Positions 1 to 7,727 of a stretch of 30,081 nucleotides of DNA are shown in pieces (within the stretch, counting starts at the first letter, position 1; each line of letters starts with the position of its first letter). The notes beneath the pieces were generated by a model, which searched no databases, was not told the DNA's origin, and saw only the letters and a program-made list of their open reading frames with translations. The translations under genes were made by a program, and so were the position numbers. The DNA is from Gammaproteobacteria bacterium. Its GTDB lineage: Bacteria > Pseudomonadota > Gammaproteobacteria > GCA-001735895. The DNA is taken from contig JANTFY010000004.1 in assembly GCA_024763185.1 (NCBI GenBank), positions 1-30,081 of the forward strand, written 5' to 3'.

Positions 1-209
1 AAGAGCAACCGGAAGGCATGGTGACCGTACGCATTGATGAGGAGACGGGGGAAAGGGCAAACGATAGCTCTCGACATACCCGGTTTGAAGTCTTCAAACT
101 GGGCACTGCTCCCGCTGAAATACCGCAGGTAAATTCAGCTAATGGACATAGCTCTAGCAGTGAGCAGCCGACTATTACAGAAGAGGCTATCGTGGAAGAT
201 ATCTTTTAG
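1..209 (+). CDS. mrcA: Penicillin-binding protein 1A, C-terminal end (partial)
   Basis: This is the tail of a class A penicillin-binding protein, a bifunctional periplasmic transglycosylase/transpeptidase that builds peptidoglycan. The open frame enters from the left edge. It reads EQPEGMVTVRIDEETGERA and then FEVFKLGTAP, which matches the conserved end of PBP1A proteins (a G-[LMI]-V-x-V-x-I-D-x-x-T-G segment followed by F-E-x-F). The final 30 residues or so are Ser/Thr/Glu-rich and poorly conserved, as is common. None of the catalytic domains lie inside the window, so the identification rests on this tail alone. The gene converges on hemE with only 11 bases between the two stop codons, and no terminator hairpin is visible there. 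Confidence 0.75.
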   Translation, partial: EQPEGMVTVRIDEETGERANDSSRHTRFEVFKLGTAPAEIPQVNSANGHSSSSEQPTITEEAIVEDIF

Positions 210-220
210 CGGCGAAGCGG

Positions 221-1294
221 TTACGAATTGCGTATTTCACGTCCGTAATGATGCACGGCATCCACCAGTACTTTTAAATGGTCGGGATTGACTGTTTGGT
301 GAATGCCGTGACCCAGATTGAACACATGGCCCGTATGATTGCCAAACTTTTCAATTAACTGCTTCACTTCCTGTTGTATGGTGCCCGCGTCTGCATACAG
401 TACATTAGGGTCAAGGTTGCCCTGTAGTGCGACTTTGTCCCCTATGCGTTGCCTGGCTTCATCGATTGAGATCGTCCAGTCCAGGCCCACGGCGTCGCAG
501 CCCGTGTTGGCCGTCCATTCTATCCATTGAGCTCCGCCCTTGGTAAACAGGGTGACCGGAATTTTCTGGTTATCATGGTGTCTGTTTAACTGTTCAACAA
601 TCTGTTGCATATAACGCAGTGAAAATTCCTGGTAGGCCTGGGGCGATAGAACGCCGCCCCAGGTATCAAAAATCATAACCGACTGGGCGCCTGCCTCGAT
701 CTGCGCATTGAGGTAAACCACCACCGACTGTGCAATGATGTCCAGTATCTTGTGCAATGCTGCGGGCTCGCTGTATAGCAGTCCCTTGGAGTGGTGGTAA
801 TCCTTGGAGCTGCCACCTTCTATCATGTAGGTGGCCAGTGTCCATGGACTGCCGCTGAACCCGATCAACGGCACAAGCCCATCCAGTTCCTGGCGGATCA
901 GGGTGACGGCATCGGTGACATATCTCAGGCTGTCTGCAGGATCAGGCACGAACAGCTTGTCGATGTCGGCATGGCTCCGAATAGGGTGTTTGAATTTTGG
1001 CCCTTCACCCTCGCTGAAGTACAAGCCGAGGTTCATGGCGTCCGGTATGGTCAGAATGTCTGAAAATAGAATCGCGGCATCAAGGTCAAAGCGGCGTAAA
1101 GGTTGCAGGGTAACCTCGCAGGCCAGTTCGGGTGTTTTACACAGGTCCAGAAAACTGCCGGCCTGTTTACGGGTTTCACGGTATTCAGGAAGATAGCGTC
1201 CGGCCTGGCGCATGATCCACACCGGGGTGGTGTCGGTTTCCTGTTTCAATAATGCTTTAAGGTATCGGTCATTTTTTAATTCAGGAAATTTCAT
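221..1294 (-). CDS. hemE: Uroporphyrinogen decarboxylase
   Basis: HemE removes the four acetate carboxyls of uroporphyrinogen III to give coproporphyrinogen III in cytosolic heme synthesis. At 357 residues it has the usual family length. The N-terminal signature PVWIMRQAGRYLPEY (residues 24-38) supplies the substrate-binding arginines, FSDI (77-80) supplies the catalytic aspartate D79, and the second family signature IGFSGSPWTLATYMIEGG is intact. The ATG is preceded by GAGGACAG, a good ribosome-binding site. The gene feeds heme to the oxidase encoded further right, although it has its own leader and is not in that operon. It lies downstream of yqeY on the same strand, after a gap of about 300 bases where many relatives carry dnaG. 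Confidence 0.97.
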   Translation of the reverse strand: MKFPELKNDRYLKALLKQETDTTPVWIMRQAGRYLPEYRETRKQAGSFLDLCKTPELACEVTLQPLRRFDLDAAILFSDILTIPDAMNLGLYFSEGEGPKFKHPIRSHADIDKLFVPDPADSLRYVTDAVTLIRQELDGLVPLIGFSGSPWTLATYMIEGGSSKDYHHSKGLLYSEPAALHKILDIIAQSVVVYLNAQIEAGAQSVMIFDTWGGVLSPQAYQEFSLRYMQQIVEQLNRHHDNQKIPVTLFTKGGAQWIEWTANTGCDAVGLDWTISIDEARQRIGDKVALQGNLDPNVLYADAGTIQQEVKQLIEKFGNHTGHVFNLGHGIHQTVNPDHLKVLVDAVHHYGREIRNS

Positions 1295-1602
1295 GCTCTG
1301 TCCTCGGGCTGCTCTGATTGATTGTGGTTATTGTTAAGATGGTTGGATTGTCAGCGTAATTTATATTTATTTTTCTGCAGGGCATCTTAGTGTTTCCACC
1401 ACCGCTATACCACCTTGGTAGAGTGCCGGGATAATGGATTCAGGCCTTTTTAGTCGACAATGCTCGTGATTTGGCCCCACCGGACAGCTGGTTCGCAAAG
1501 GAATCCGTGTTCTTTGTGGACAATAACTCGCCCCATTCATTATGTTTACAACAGGGGTGCCTGGTGGGCGGATCTCAGTCTGTAGGGCCGGTGAGCAGGG
1601 GG
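1295..1602. other. Gap between yqeY and hemE, no gene seen
   Basis: This 308-base stretch contains no convincing reading frame. I looked on the minus strand for the start of DnaG primase (its CPFHxEKTPSF zinc-finger region), because dnaG normally follows yqeY, and found nothing like it. A weak minus-strand hemE promoter is possible: TTGTCG, 18 bases, then CATTAT, near 1433-1462. No T-tailed terminator is obvious after yqeY. Confidence 0.5.
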
Positions 1603-2061
1603 TCAGTTGGCACCCAGTCTGTTTTTTATCAGTTGGCTGACTTTTCCCATATCAGCCCTTCCTTGCAGCTGTGGTTTGAGAATGCCCATGACCTGGCCCA
1701 TCTGCCTGATTTCGCTGGCGCCGGTTTTTTCAATGGCGGCACTGATGAGCTGTTCGATTTCATTGTCGCTCAGGGCCTCGGGTAGATAATCCTGCAGCAT
1801 ATCCAGTTCGGCCTGTTCGATCTCGATGAGATCCTGGCGCCCGGCTTTTTCAAACTGGGAGATAGATTCACGACGTTGCTTGGCCATTTTATCCAGGACG
1901 GCATTCACGCGGGCGTCATCGACTTCGATACGTTCGTCGACTTCCACCTGCTTGATGGCCGCTAGAATCAAGCGTATTACAGCCAGGCGGGCTTTGTCAC
2001 CACTTTTCATGGTGCTTTTCATGTCTGACTGGAGTTGTTGCTTAAGCGCGCAAGCGGTCAT
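1603..2061 (-). CDS. yqeY: GatB/YqeY domain protein
   Basis: This is a 152-residue protein of the YqeY family, which resembles the tRNA-binding tail domain of the amidotransferase subunit GatB. Its precise role is not established; an amidase-like or tRNA-associated function has been inferred for the family. The start LKQQLQSDMKSTMKSGDKARLAVIRLILAAIK, given here in part as MKSGDKARLAVIRLILAAIK, and the end MGQVMGILKPQLQGRADMGK are characteristic. The protein is helical and soluble with no signal peptide. It follows rpsU by 10 bases, so the two are almost certainly co-transcribed from the promoter in front of rpsU. The classic continuation of this operon, dnaG and rpoD, is missing. Confidence 0.93.
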   Translation of the reverse strand: MTACALKQQLQSDMKSTMKSGDKARLAVIRLILAAIKQVEVDERIEVDDARVNAVLDKMAKQRRESISQFEKAGRQDLIEIEQAELDMLQDYLPEALSDNEIEQLISAAIEKTGASEIRQMGQVMGILKPQLQGRADMGKVSQLIKNRLGAN

Positions 2062-2071
2062 GCCCGGACCT

Positions 2072-2287
2072 TTAATACATGCGTCTTCTGTTGCCGACCT
2101 CTTTGATCATGCGCTTGAAGTTGCGCTTAACAGCTGCAGCAGCCTTGCGCTTGCGAACCGAGGTGGGCTTCTCGTAGTGTTGGCGACGACGGGTTTCAGT
2201 GAGGACCCCGGCTTTCTCACAGGAGCGTTTGAAACGACGTAGCGCAAAATCAAAAGGCTCGTTATCCTTTACTTTTACTGATGGCAT
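2072..2287 (-). CDS. rpsU: 30S ribosomal protein bS21
   Basis: bS21 is a small basic 30S subunit protein that helps base-pairing between mRNA leaders and the anti-Shine-Dalgarno end of 16S rRNA. The 71-residue product has the standard family length and sequence: it starts MPSVKVKDNEPFDFALRRFKRSCEKAG, of which PFDFALRRFKRSCEKAG is diagnostic, and ends with the Lys/Arg-rich KRKAAAAVKRNFKRM. It heads the rpsU-yqeY operon and is divergent from tsaD, as in most gammaproteobacteria. A very good promoter lies upstream (2368-2395) with a leader of about 70 bases. The Shine-Dalgarno in front of the ATG is weak. Confidence 0.98.
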   Translation of the reverse strand: MPSVKVKDNEPFDFALRRFKRSCEKAGVLTETRRRQHYEKPTSVRKRKAAAAVKRNFKRMIKEVGNRRRMY

Positions 2288-2367
2288 ATTAAAAATATCC
2301 GCGTTAGTTAATTAAAAACAGTTGAAATAGCGGGGTGGCTTGCACGCATCGCTTTTCGAGCCGGGCA

Positions 2368-2395
2368 ATTATAAGGAGGCAGTTTGAAATATCAA
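2368..2395 (-). promoter_or_regulatory. Sigma-70 promoter for rpsU-yqeY
   Basis: On the minus strand the sequence reads TTGATA (2390-2395), a 16-base spacer, then a perfect TATAAT (2368-2373). Transcription would begin near 2361, giving a leader of about 73 bases before rpsU. This is the best sigma-70 match I found in the window and fits a ribosomal protein gene. Confidence 0.75.
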
Positions 2396-2424
2396 TTGTT
2401 AAGCGGTGAAAACTGCAGCATATT
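2396..2424 (+). promoter_or_regulatory. Candidate promoter for tsaD
   Basis: TTGTTA (2396-2401), 17 bases, CATATT (2419-2424). It sits back-to-back with the rpsU promoter, and the two -35 elements abut. Transcription would start near 2431, leaving only about 13 bases before the tsaD ATG, so translation would depend on a very short leader. The -10 matches consensus at four of six positions. Confidence 0.4.
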
Positions 2425-2443
2425 TAGTGGAATATACAAATAA

Positions 2444-3466
2444 ATGAAGGTTTTAGGCATAGAAAGCTCCTGTGATGAGACCGGTATAGCGGTTCTGGAT
2501 ACCGAAACGGGTGAGTTGAAGCAACGGCTTTACAGTCAGATAGAGGCGCATCGTGAGTATGGCGGTGTCGTGCCGGAGCTGGCCTCGCGTGATCATGTGG
2601 CCAAGGCGGCACCGATGATTACCCAGTTGCTGGACGAAACCGGCGGGGCGGAAACACTGGATGGCATCGTGTATACCCGTGGTCCGGGTTTGATGGGAGC
2701 ATTGATGGTCGGGGCTTCAATCGCAAGGGCCATGGGTTGGGCTTTGCAGAAACCGGTATTGGGTGTGCATCACATGGAGGGTCATTTGTTGGCGCCGATG
2801 TTGTCCGATGAGCGACCTGAATTTCCGTTTGTGGCCTTGCTGGTGTCTGGCGGTCATACCATGCTGGTGGATGTTGAAGCCGTGGGTCGTTATAAAATTC
2901 TGGGCGAATCGCTGGATGATGCGGTGGGGGAGGCGTTTGACAAAACGGCCAAATTGCTGGGCCTGCCATATCCGGGTGGACCTGAACTGGCGGCCATGGC
3001 AGCGACGGTTGCACGGACAGAGTTAAAGTTTCCACGCCCGATGATAGACCGGCCGGGCCTGGATTTCAGTTTCAGTGGTCTTAAAACCTTTGCACTCAAT
3101 ACCATCAACCGGCTTTCGCCGCTGGATGATCAGAAAAAAGCTGAAATTGCCCTTGCCTTTGAGCAGGCAGTAGTGGACACCCTGCGCATAAAATGCAAAC
3201 GCGCTCTGGAACTGACCGGGTATAAATCCCTGGTGGTGGCCGGTGGCGTGGGTGCCAATCAACGTTTGCGGGCGGTATTGCAGAATCTGTTGGTCGATTT
3301 GCAGGGCAGGGTTTACTTTCCGGCGCTGGAATACTGTACCGATAACGGTGCCATGATCGCCTATGCCGGTGGACTAAGAATGGCTGCCGGCTTGCGTGAT
3401 GATGAACAGGTTTGCGATGTACTGCCACGCTGGTCATTGGAGACTTTAGCGCCATTGCCGGCCTAA
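2444..3466 (+). CDS. tsaD: tRNA N6-threonylcarbamoyladenosine transferase
   Basis: TsaD (Gcp/YgjD) transfers the threonylcarbamoyl group to A37 of ANN-decoding tRNAs, working with TsaB, TsaE and TsaC. The 340-residue product has the ASKHA-fold markers in order: the N-terminal GIESSCDET (5-13), the metal-ligand motif HHMEGHLLAP with H110 and H114, the phosphate loop VSGGHT, the GGPELA segment, VVAGGVGANQRLR, and the late metal-binding TDNGAMIAYAG. The ATG is the natural start because it begins exactly at the conserved MKVLGIESSCDETG. It is divergent from rpsU and converges on plsY with a 21-base gap. Confidence 0.98.
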   Translation: MKVLGIESSCDETGIAVLDTETGELKQRLYSQIEAHREYGGVVPELASRDHVAKAAPMITQLLDETGGAETLDGIVYTRGPGLMGALMVGASIARAMGWALQKPVLGVHHMEGHLLAPMLSDERPEFPFVALLVSGGHTMLVDVEAVGRYKILGESLDDAVGEAFDKTAKLLGLPYPGGPELAAMAATVARTELKFPRPMIDRPGLDFSFSGLKTFALNTINRLSPLDDQKKAEIALAFEQAVVDTLRIKCKRALELTGYKSLVVAGGVGANQRLRAVLQNLLVDLQGRVYFPALEYCTDNGAMIAYAGGLRMAAGLRDDEQVCDVLPRWSLETLAPLPA

Positions 3467-3487
3467 AGTTATCTTTTCCAGTAACTC

Positions 3488-4096
3488 TTATTCATCGTTA
3501 AGATGGCTTTGTTCTTCGTTGCCTGTAATAAGGCGTCTGATATTTTCCTGGTGACGCCAAACCAGTATCAGGGTCAACAATAACAAAACGCCAGTGGCCG
3601 GGATGTTTCCAACCAGCCCGAAGTAAATGAATGGCATGGTTATGAATGCGATCAGGGCAGCCAGCGATGATAACTTAAAGATTTTGGCCACGATGAGCCA
3701 GATGGCCACGACGCAGAGGCCGGTTATCCAGTCAAATGCCAGGATGAATCCGATGGCCGTGGCCACGCCCTTGCCACCCTGAAGTTGATAGTAAACAGGG
3801 TAGCAGTGGCCAACAAATGCGCTGAAACCGGTCAGGGCGATAAACAGGGGCTCCGTCAACACGAAGCTGGCCAGTAGGACGGGTATAAAACCTTTGAGCA
3901 GGTCACCTAACAGGGTCAGGGCGGCAGCTTTTTTACCCGCGATGCGTAATACATTGGTGGCACCCGGGTTGTGGGAGCCTTCACTACGCGGGTCGGGAAA
4001 GCGCAAGATCTTGCTTAAGGTGATGGCCGAGGAAAAAGAGCCCAGCAGGTAGGCGGCGAGGATAAACAGGATGTAGATTGTGACTGGTGTTTCCAC
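3488..4096 (-). CDS. plsY: Glycerol-3-phosphate acyltransferase PlsY
   Basis: PlsY is an integral membrane enzyme that acylates glycerol-3-phosphate from acyl-phosphate, the first step of phospholipid synthesis in most bacteria. Family motifs are present: the membrane start AYLLGSFSSA, the SHNPGATNVLR loop, GHCYPVYYQLQGGKGVATA, and several hydrophobic helices. The frame is open further upstream to a TTG at 4165, but I prefer the GTG at 4096. It gives 202 residues, the usual family size, begins directly before the first membrane helix, and has an upstream AGCGGA as a possible ribosome-binding site. The longer N-terminus is not membrane-like and would nearly abut bioH. The gene converges on tsaD, a common gammaproteobacterial arrangement. 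Confidence 0.93.
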   Translation of the reverse strand: METPVTIYILFILAAYLLGSFSSAITLSKILRFPDPRSEGSHNPGATNVLRIAGKKAAALTLLGDLLKGFIPVLLASFVLTEPLFIALTGFSAFVGHCYPVYYQLQGGKGVATAIGFILAFDWITGLCVVAIWLIVAKIFKLSSLAALIAFITMPFIYFGLVGNIPATGVLLLLTLILVWRHQENIRRLITGNEEQSHLNDE

Positions 4097-4185
4097 AGAA
4101 ATGTCCGCTTTGTGGCCCGGTTGAAAACAGCGTGTGACTGTAGCAGTTACACTTGAATTTAACAATTCGCTAAACTATCCGATTG

Positions 4186-4962
4186 ATGAATCCACCAATT
4201 AATATAATCCGCCAGGGTGTTGGTGAGCCGCTGGTGCTGATACACGGCTGGGCCATGAATGCCAACATCTTCGAGCCCATCGTACCCTTGTTGTCCACAC
4301 ATTTTGAGGTGATTCGTGTGGATTTGCCGGGGCATGGGCGGTCAGGCTGGCAGGATGGCCTGGGATTGAATCAGCAGGTCGAGTGCTTGGCTGAGATTTT
4401 ACCGGCATCATCGTTGCTGGGCTGGTCCATGGGTGGCCTTTTGGCGAGCCGGTTAGTGAAATCTTATCCGCATCAATTTAAAAAACTTATTTTATTGTCT
4501 AGCAATTCCTGTTTTGTGCAAAAGTCTGGCTGGGTCTGTGCGGTTGAACGCGCGGTATTTGATGAGTTTTCCCGCTCACTGCTTAAGGATTGGCGGGCTA
4601 CGATCAGGCGATTCATCGGTTTGCAGTTAACAGGGGTGGCCAATGCGCGTGAATTGATCCGTCAGGTGGCTGATTTATTGGAGCAAGGCGGAGAGCCTGA
4701 CCCGGCAGCCATGAGTGCAGGGCTTGACCTGTTATTGACGCATGATGCCAGAACTGAACTAGAAGCCCTGGAGCTACCGATTCTGGCCATATTGGGTGCC
4801 CGGGACAAGCTGGTGCCGAAATGTATGGCACGAGAATTCCCACTGATAAATCCCCGTATTCGTGTAGAATTGCTGGCCCAGTCGGCGCATGCGCCTTTCG
4901 TCTCTCACGCTGAAATTGTTGCAGACCTGATACGTGAATTTATTATATCCCCCGCGTCTTGA
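4186..4962 (+). CDS. bioH: Pimeloyl-ACP methyl ester carboxylesterase
   Basis: BioH hydrolyses the methyl ester of pimeloyl-ACP, ending the modified fatty-acid cycle that makes the pimelate part of biotin. The 258-residue alpha/beta hydrolase has LIHGWAMN with the oxyanion tryptophan (W22), the nucleophile elbow GWSMG with S81, the acid in GARDKLVP (D207) and the base in QSAHAPF (H235). The last two positions are numerically the same as in the E. coli enzyme. I take the ATG at 4186, not the TTG one codon earlier. It overlaps bioC by 29 bases, so the pair is translationally coupled. The other biotin genes (bioB, bioF, bioD) are not nearby. Confidence 0.92.
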   Translation: MNPPINIIRQGVGEPLVLIHGWAMNANIFEPIVPLLSTHFEVIRVDLPGHGRSGWQDGLGLNQQVECLAEILPASSLLGWSMGGLLASRLVKSYPHQFKKLILLSSNSCFVQKSGWVCAVERAVFDEFSRSLLKDWRATIRRFIGLQLTGVANARELIRQVADLLEQGGEPDPAAMSAGLDLLLTHDARTELEALELPILAILGARDKLVPKCMAREFPLINPRIRVELLAQSAHAPFVSHAEIVADLIREFIISPAS

Positions 4963-5752
4963 TAAGAAAGCCGTCAAGAAGTCTTTCAATCGTAGTGCCC
5001 AGAAGTATGACCAGTCCGCCATCTTGCAGGCTGAAATTTTATCCCGGCTTATTGAGCGGCTTCAGTACATCAAGTTAAAACCGACCCTGATTGTCGATCT
5101 GGGTTGTGGTACCGGGCAGGCGATAAAAAAGCTGCGTAAACACTACAAAAAAGCAAATGTGCTGGCCTTGGATATGGCCGAGAAGATGTTGTTTTGCGCT
5201 AAAAGTCAGTACGGATTGCTGGATAAAAAATGGCTGGTTAATGCGGACATGGAGCAGTTGCCATTACAGGATAGTTGCGTCGATTTATTGTTTTCCAGTC
5301 TGGCTCTGCAATGGAGTAATGACCTGGAGCAGACGTTCAAAGAATTCAGGCGAGTGGGGCGAAGCGGCGGATTGCTGATGTTCACCACGTTTGGGGTAAA
5401 CACCTTAAAAGAGTTGCGTGCAAGTTTTGCGCAGATTGATCCTGCCCCCAGAGTGCATCAATTCATGGATATGCACGATGTTGGAGATTTAATGCTGTCA
5501 GCGGGATTGTCCCAACCGGTGATGGATATGGAAGAGATCACCATGGAATATGAAAAATTTTCGGATCTAATGGCTGACCTGAAGCTGATTGGCGCCACCA
5601 ATGCAGAAAAAAACCGACATCGAGGCCTGATGACACCGGCAAAACTTGATCGTTTGCGCAAAGCCTATGAACAAATTGCCTACAGCAATAATAAATACCA
5701 AGCCACATACGAGGTTGTGTATGGGCATGCCTGGTTTCCAGGTGTTGGTTAA
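4934..5752 (+). CDS. bioC: Malonyl-ACP O-methyltransferase
   Basis: BioC uses S-adenosylmethionine to methylate the free carboxyl of malonyl-ACP, disguising it as a fatty-acid primer; BioH later removes the methyl. The 272-residue class I methyltransferase starts with the typical BioC N-terminus DKKAVKKSFNRSAQKYDQ, followed by SAM motif I VDLGCGTGQ (54-62), the acidic LALDMAEKML, NADMEQLPL, and SSLALQWSNDL. The start is the GTG at 4934 inside the end of bioH. Alternative starts further in would remove the conserved N-terminal helix. The direct bioH-bioC pairing supports both names. Confidence 0.92.
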   Translation: MNLLYPPRLDKKAVKKSFNRSAQKYDQSAILQAEILSRLIERLQYIKLKPTLIVDLGCGTGQAIKKLRKHYKKANVLALDMAEKMLFCAKSQYGLLDKKWLVNADMEQLPLQDSCVDLLFSSLALQWSNDLEQTFKEFRRVGRSGGLLMFTTFGVNTLKELRASFAQIDPAPRVHQFMDMHDVGDLMLSAGLSQPVMDMEEITMEYEKFSDLMADLKLIGATNAEKNRHRGLMTPAKLDRLRKAYEQIAYSNNKYQATYEVVYGHAWFPGVG

Positions 5753-6047
5753 AGCTTCAGCCCCACCCCTCTTTATAAGCTTGGCTGCCAGCTTCTCCCT
5801 GGGTATTAAAACATAATTAATTTAGGGTAATTTTAATTTCAACGTAAATTTCAGCGAATTAATCAATGGTTTATGGCCCACTTGAGGCCGTTTTTGGGTG
5901 CTTTTCTTTAATTTTATTCAATGCTTGATTTTGTACAGGGCTTGCTAAGCATCAACAGTACGATTACACTCGGCGTGGTTCAAGGTAGGCTCGTTCGCCT
6001 GGGTTGGCAGGAGTGAGACGGTTGTATTCATGTGATGAGGGATTGTT
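5753..6047 (+). promoter_or_regulatory. Leader region of the oxidase cluster with candidate promoter
   Basis: This 295-base gap separates bioC from the first oxidase-cluster gene and contains no reading frame I can support. Its left half is AT-rich. A plausible sigma-70 promoter is TTGCTA (5942-5947), 17 bases, TACACT (5965-5970), giving a leader of about 70 bases. A clear ribosome-binding site, GAGGGA, lies just before the GTG at 6048. I saw no convincing FNR/ANR-type TTGAT-N4-ATCAA box. Confidence 0.4.
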
Positions 6048-6542
6048 GTGATCCTTGAAGAGACGGGTCCCGAAGAGCATCAGTATGATTTTCTGATCAG
6101 GCCTAACAGGTCCATGACAGCCAAGGGGATGTCGCTGTTTGTGGTTTTTGTTGGACTGGCCGTGTTCCTGGTTGCGATGCGATTTGCGTTACTGGGCGCC
6201 TGGGTGATACTGCCTTTTGCAATCCTGGAGGTTGTGCTTTTTGCAGTTGCTTTCTGGTGGTATGAAAAGGCCAGTCGATATCGGGAAACCATAAAGCTTT
6301 CTAAAAATAATATATTAATTACAAAGGAAAGTTTAAAATTTCGCAAAAGCTGGCAATTTAATCCATATTGGGTGCAGGTAAAATTATTGCCCAATGCTAA
6401 TAACTGGTATCCCAGTCAGCTATTGATCAGGTCACAGGGTAAGCAGGTGGAAATAGGTTCCTGCTTGACTAACCAGGAGCGGCAAGAGTTATCCGAAGCG
6501 CTTAAAAATGCCATGCCGGCCGATTTGAACAGCACGCTGTAA
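6048..6542 (+). CDS. DUF2244 membrane protein of the oxidase cluster
   Basis: This is a 164-residue protein of the DUF2244 type, a family found beside cytochrome oxidase genes; its function is unknown. It has a hydrophilic N-terminus with the IRPNRSM start of the domain, two closely spaced membrane helices (about residues 28-72, including FVVFVGLAVFLVAMRFALLG), and a cytosolic tail containing WYEKASRYRETIKLS. The GTG start is chosen because GAGGGA stands at the right distance and the domain begins soon after. It ends 34 bases before coxB and is probably the first gene of the oxidase operon. Confidence 0.8.
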   Translation: MILEETGPEEHQYDFLIRPNRSMTAKGMSLFVVFVGLAVFLVAMRFALLGAWVILPFAILEVVLFAVAFWWYEKASRYRETIKLSKNNILITKESLKFRKSWQFNPYWVQVKLLPNANNWYPSQLLIRSQGKQVEIGSCLTNQERQELSEALKNAMPADLNSTL

Positions 6543-6576
6543 AAAATTTTAAAAATAAAACCATGGGGGAGAATCA

Positions 6577-7704
6577 ATGATCGGGGTAAGAAAATTCTTC
6601 GTTAGAAGATGCCTGCTGATTGCGTCGTCTTTATTTTCATTACCTGCTGCAGCGGAAATGAAGTTGAACCTGCCAACACCGGCAGCGACCATCACTCAGG
6701 AGATCTTTGATCTGCATATGTTAACGGCCTATGTTGCGACCATCATCATGGTGATTGTAACCGCTATCATTCTGTATGCATTAATCAAGTTCAGAAAATC
6801 CGCCGGTTTTGAAGCCGATCTGGAATTTAACCACAGTTGGTTCGGTCGTTGGTCCTGGGTATTGGTCCCGATCATCGTTCTGGGTATCGATTTCAGTATT
6901 GCCGGTTCGGCAACCAAAACCCTGCAGTCAGTTGAGACTTATGATGATTCCGATGTAACCGTCAAGGTAATAGGATCGCAGTGGAAATGGACCTACGAGT
7001 ATATGGATGACGGCATTAAAATCGTCAGCAATTTGAATAAGAATATCCCTGAAGATAACGATTTATACCTACGTGATGTGGATAACCCCTTGGTATTGCC
7101 GGTAAACCGCAGGATTCGTTTTTTGCATACGGCGACGGATGTATTACACGCCTGGTGGGTACCGGAAATCGCCTATAAAAAAGATTCCATCCCCGGTTAT
7201 ATCAATGAAACCTGGACCGTAGTCGAAAAAGAAGGCACTTACCGCGGACAATGTGCTGAAAATTGCGGTACAGGACATGCCTTTATGCCGATAGTGGTTG
7301 AGGTCGTCAGTGAAGATAAATATGACGAATGGGTGAATGGTCAGAAAGTGGCTATGGCGGCTGCAGATGCAGAGGCAAGAGCGGATAAGACCTGGACGCT
7401 GGCCGAACTGATGGACCGCGGTGAAAAGGTCTATGCAACTAACTGTACCGCCTGTCACCAGGCTAATGGTGAAGGTATACCCAATGTTTTTCCTGGACTA
7501 AAAGGTAGCAAGATAGTCATGGCTGACATGGCCGCGCACCTGGACATGGTTATTCATGGTAGTAAGGCCAACCCGGTAATGGCGGCCTGGGGTAAGCAAT
7601 TAAATGACCTTGAGCTTGCTGCTGTGATCACCTACGAACGTAATGCATGGGGCAATGATACAGGTGAAACCGTGCAACCGTCTGATATTAAATCAGCGCG
7701 ATAA
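6577..7704 (+). CDS. coxB: Cytochrome c oxidase subunit II with fused cytochrome c domain (caa3 type)
   Basis: Subunit II accepts electrons from cytochrome c and passes them through CuA to subunit I. The 375-residue product has a signal peptide ending in PAAA (about residue 26), two membrane helices (45-72 and 92-112), the aromatic electron-entry stretch GSQWKWTYEY (133-142), and a complete CuA site: H191, C226, E228, C230, H234, M237. After a linker comes a C-terminal class I cytochrome c with CTACH (C290, C293, H294) and a likely methionine ligand at M335. This is the caa3 arrangement, in which the oxidase carries its own cytochrome c. The usual H-N-x-x-L-E motif before helix 2 reads HSWFGR (86-91), so the K-channel entrance glutamate is replaced by R91. 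A strong GGGGGAGA ribosome-binding site precedes the ATG. Confidence 0.96.
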   Translation: MIGVRKFFVRRCLLIASSLFSLPAAAEMKLNLPTPAATITQEIFDLHMLTAYVATIIMVIVTAIILYALIKFRKSAGFEADLEFNHSWFGRWSWVLVPIIVLGIDFSIAGSATKTLQSVETYDDSDVTVKVIGSQWKWTYEYMDDGIKIVSNLNKNIPEDNDLYLRDVDNPLVLPVNRRIRFLHTATDVLHAWWVPEIAYKKDSIPGYINETWTVVEKEGTYRGQCAENCGTGHAFMPIVVEVVSEDKYDEWVNGQKVAMAAADAEARADKTWTLAELMDRGEKVYATNCTACHQANGEGIPNVFPGLKGSKIVMADMAAHLDMVIHGSKANPVMAAWGKQLNDLELAAVITYERNAWGNDTGETVQPSDIKSAR

Positions 7705-7727
7705 ATTAAAATTTTGGAGAAAATCAA

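Noticed and set aside
1400..1440. Another D-arm-like string (TTGGTAGAGTGCCGGGA) in the yqeY-hemE gap
   Set aside because: No other tRNA element at proper spacing on either strand; likely coincidence.
1471..1785. Open reading frame of 104 codons on the plus strand over the end of yqeY
   Set aside because: Over half of it is the antisense of yqeY, its start is not ATG with a ribosome-binding site, and the sequence is not protein-like.
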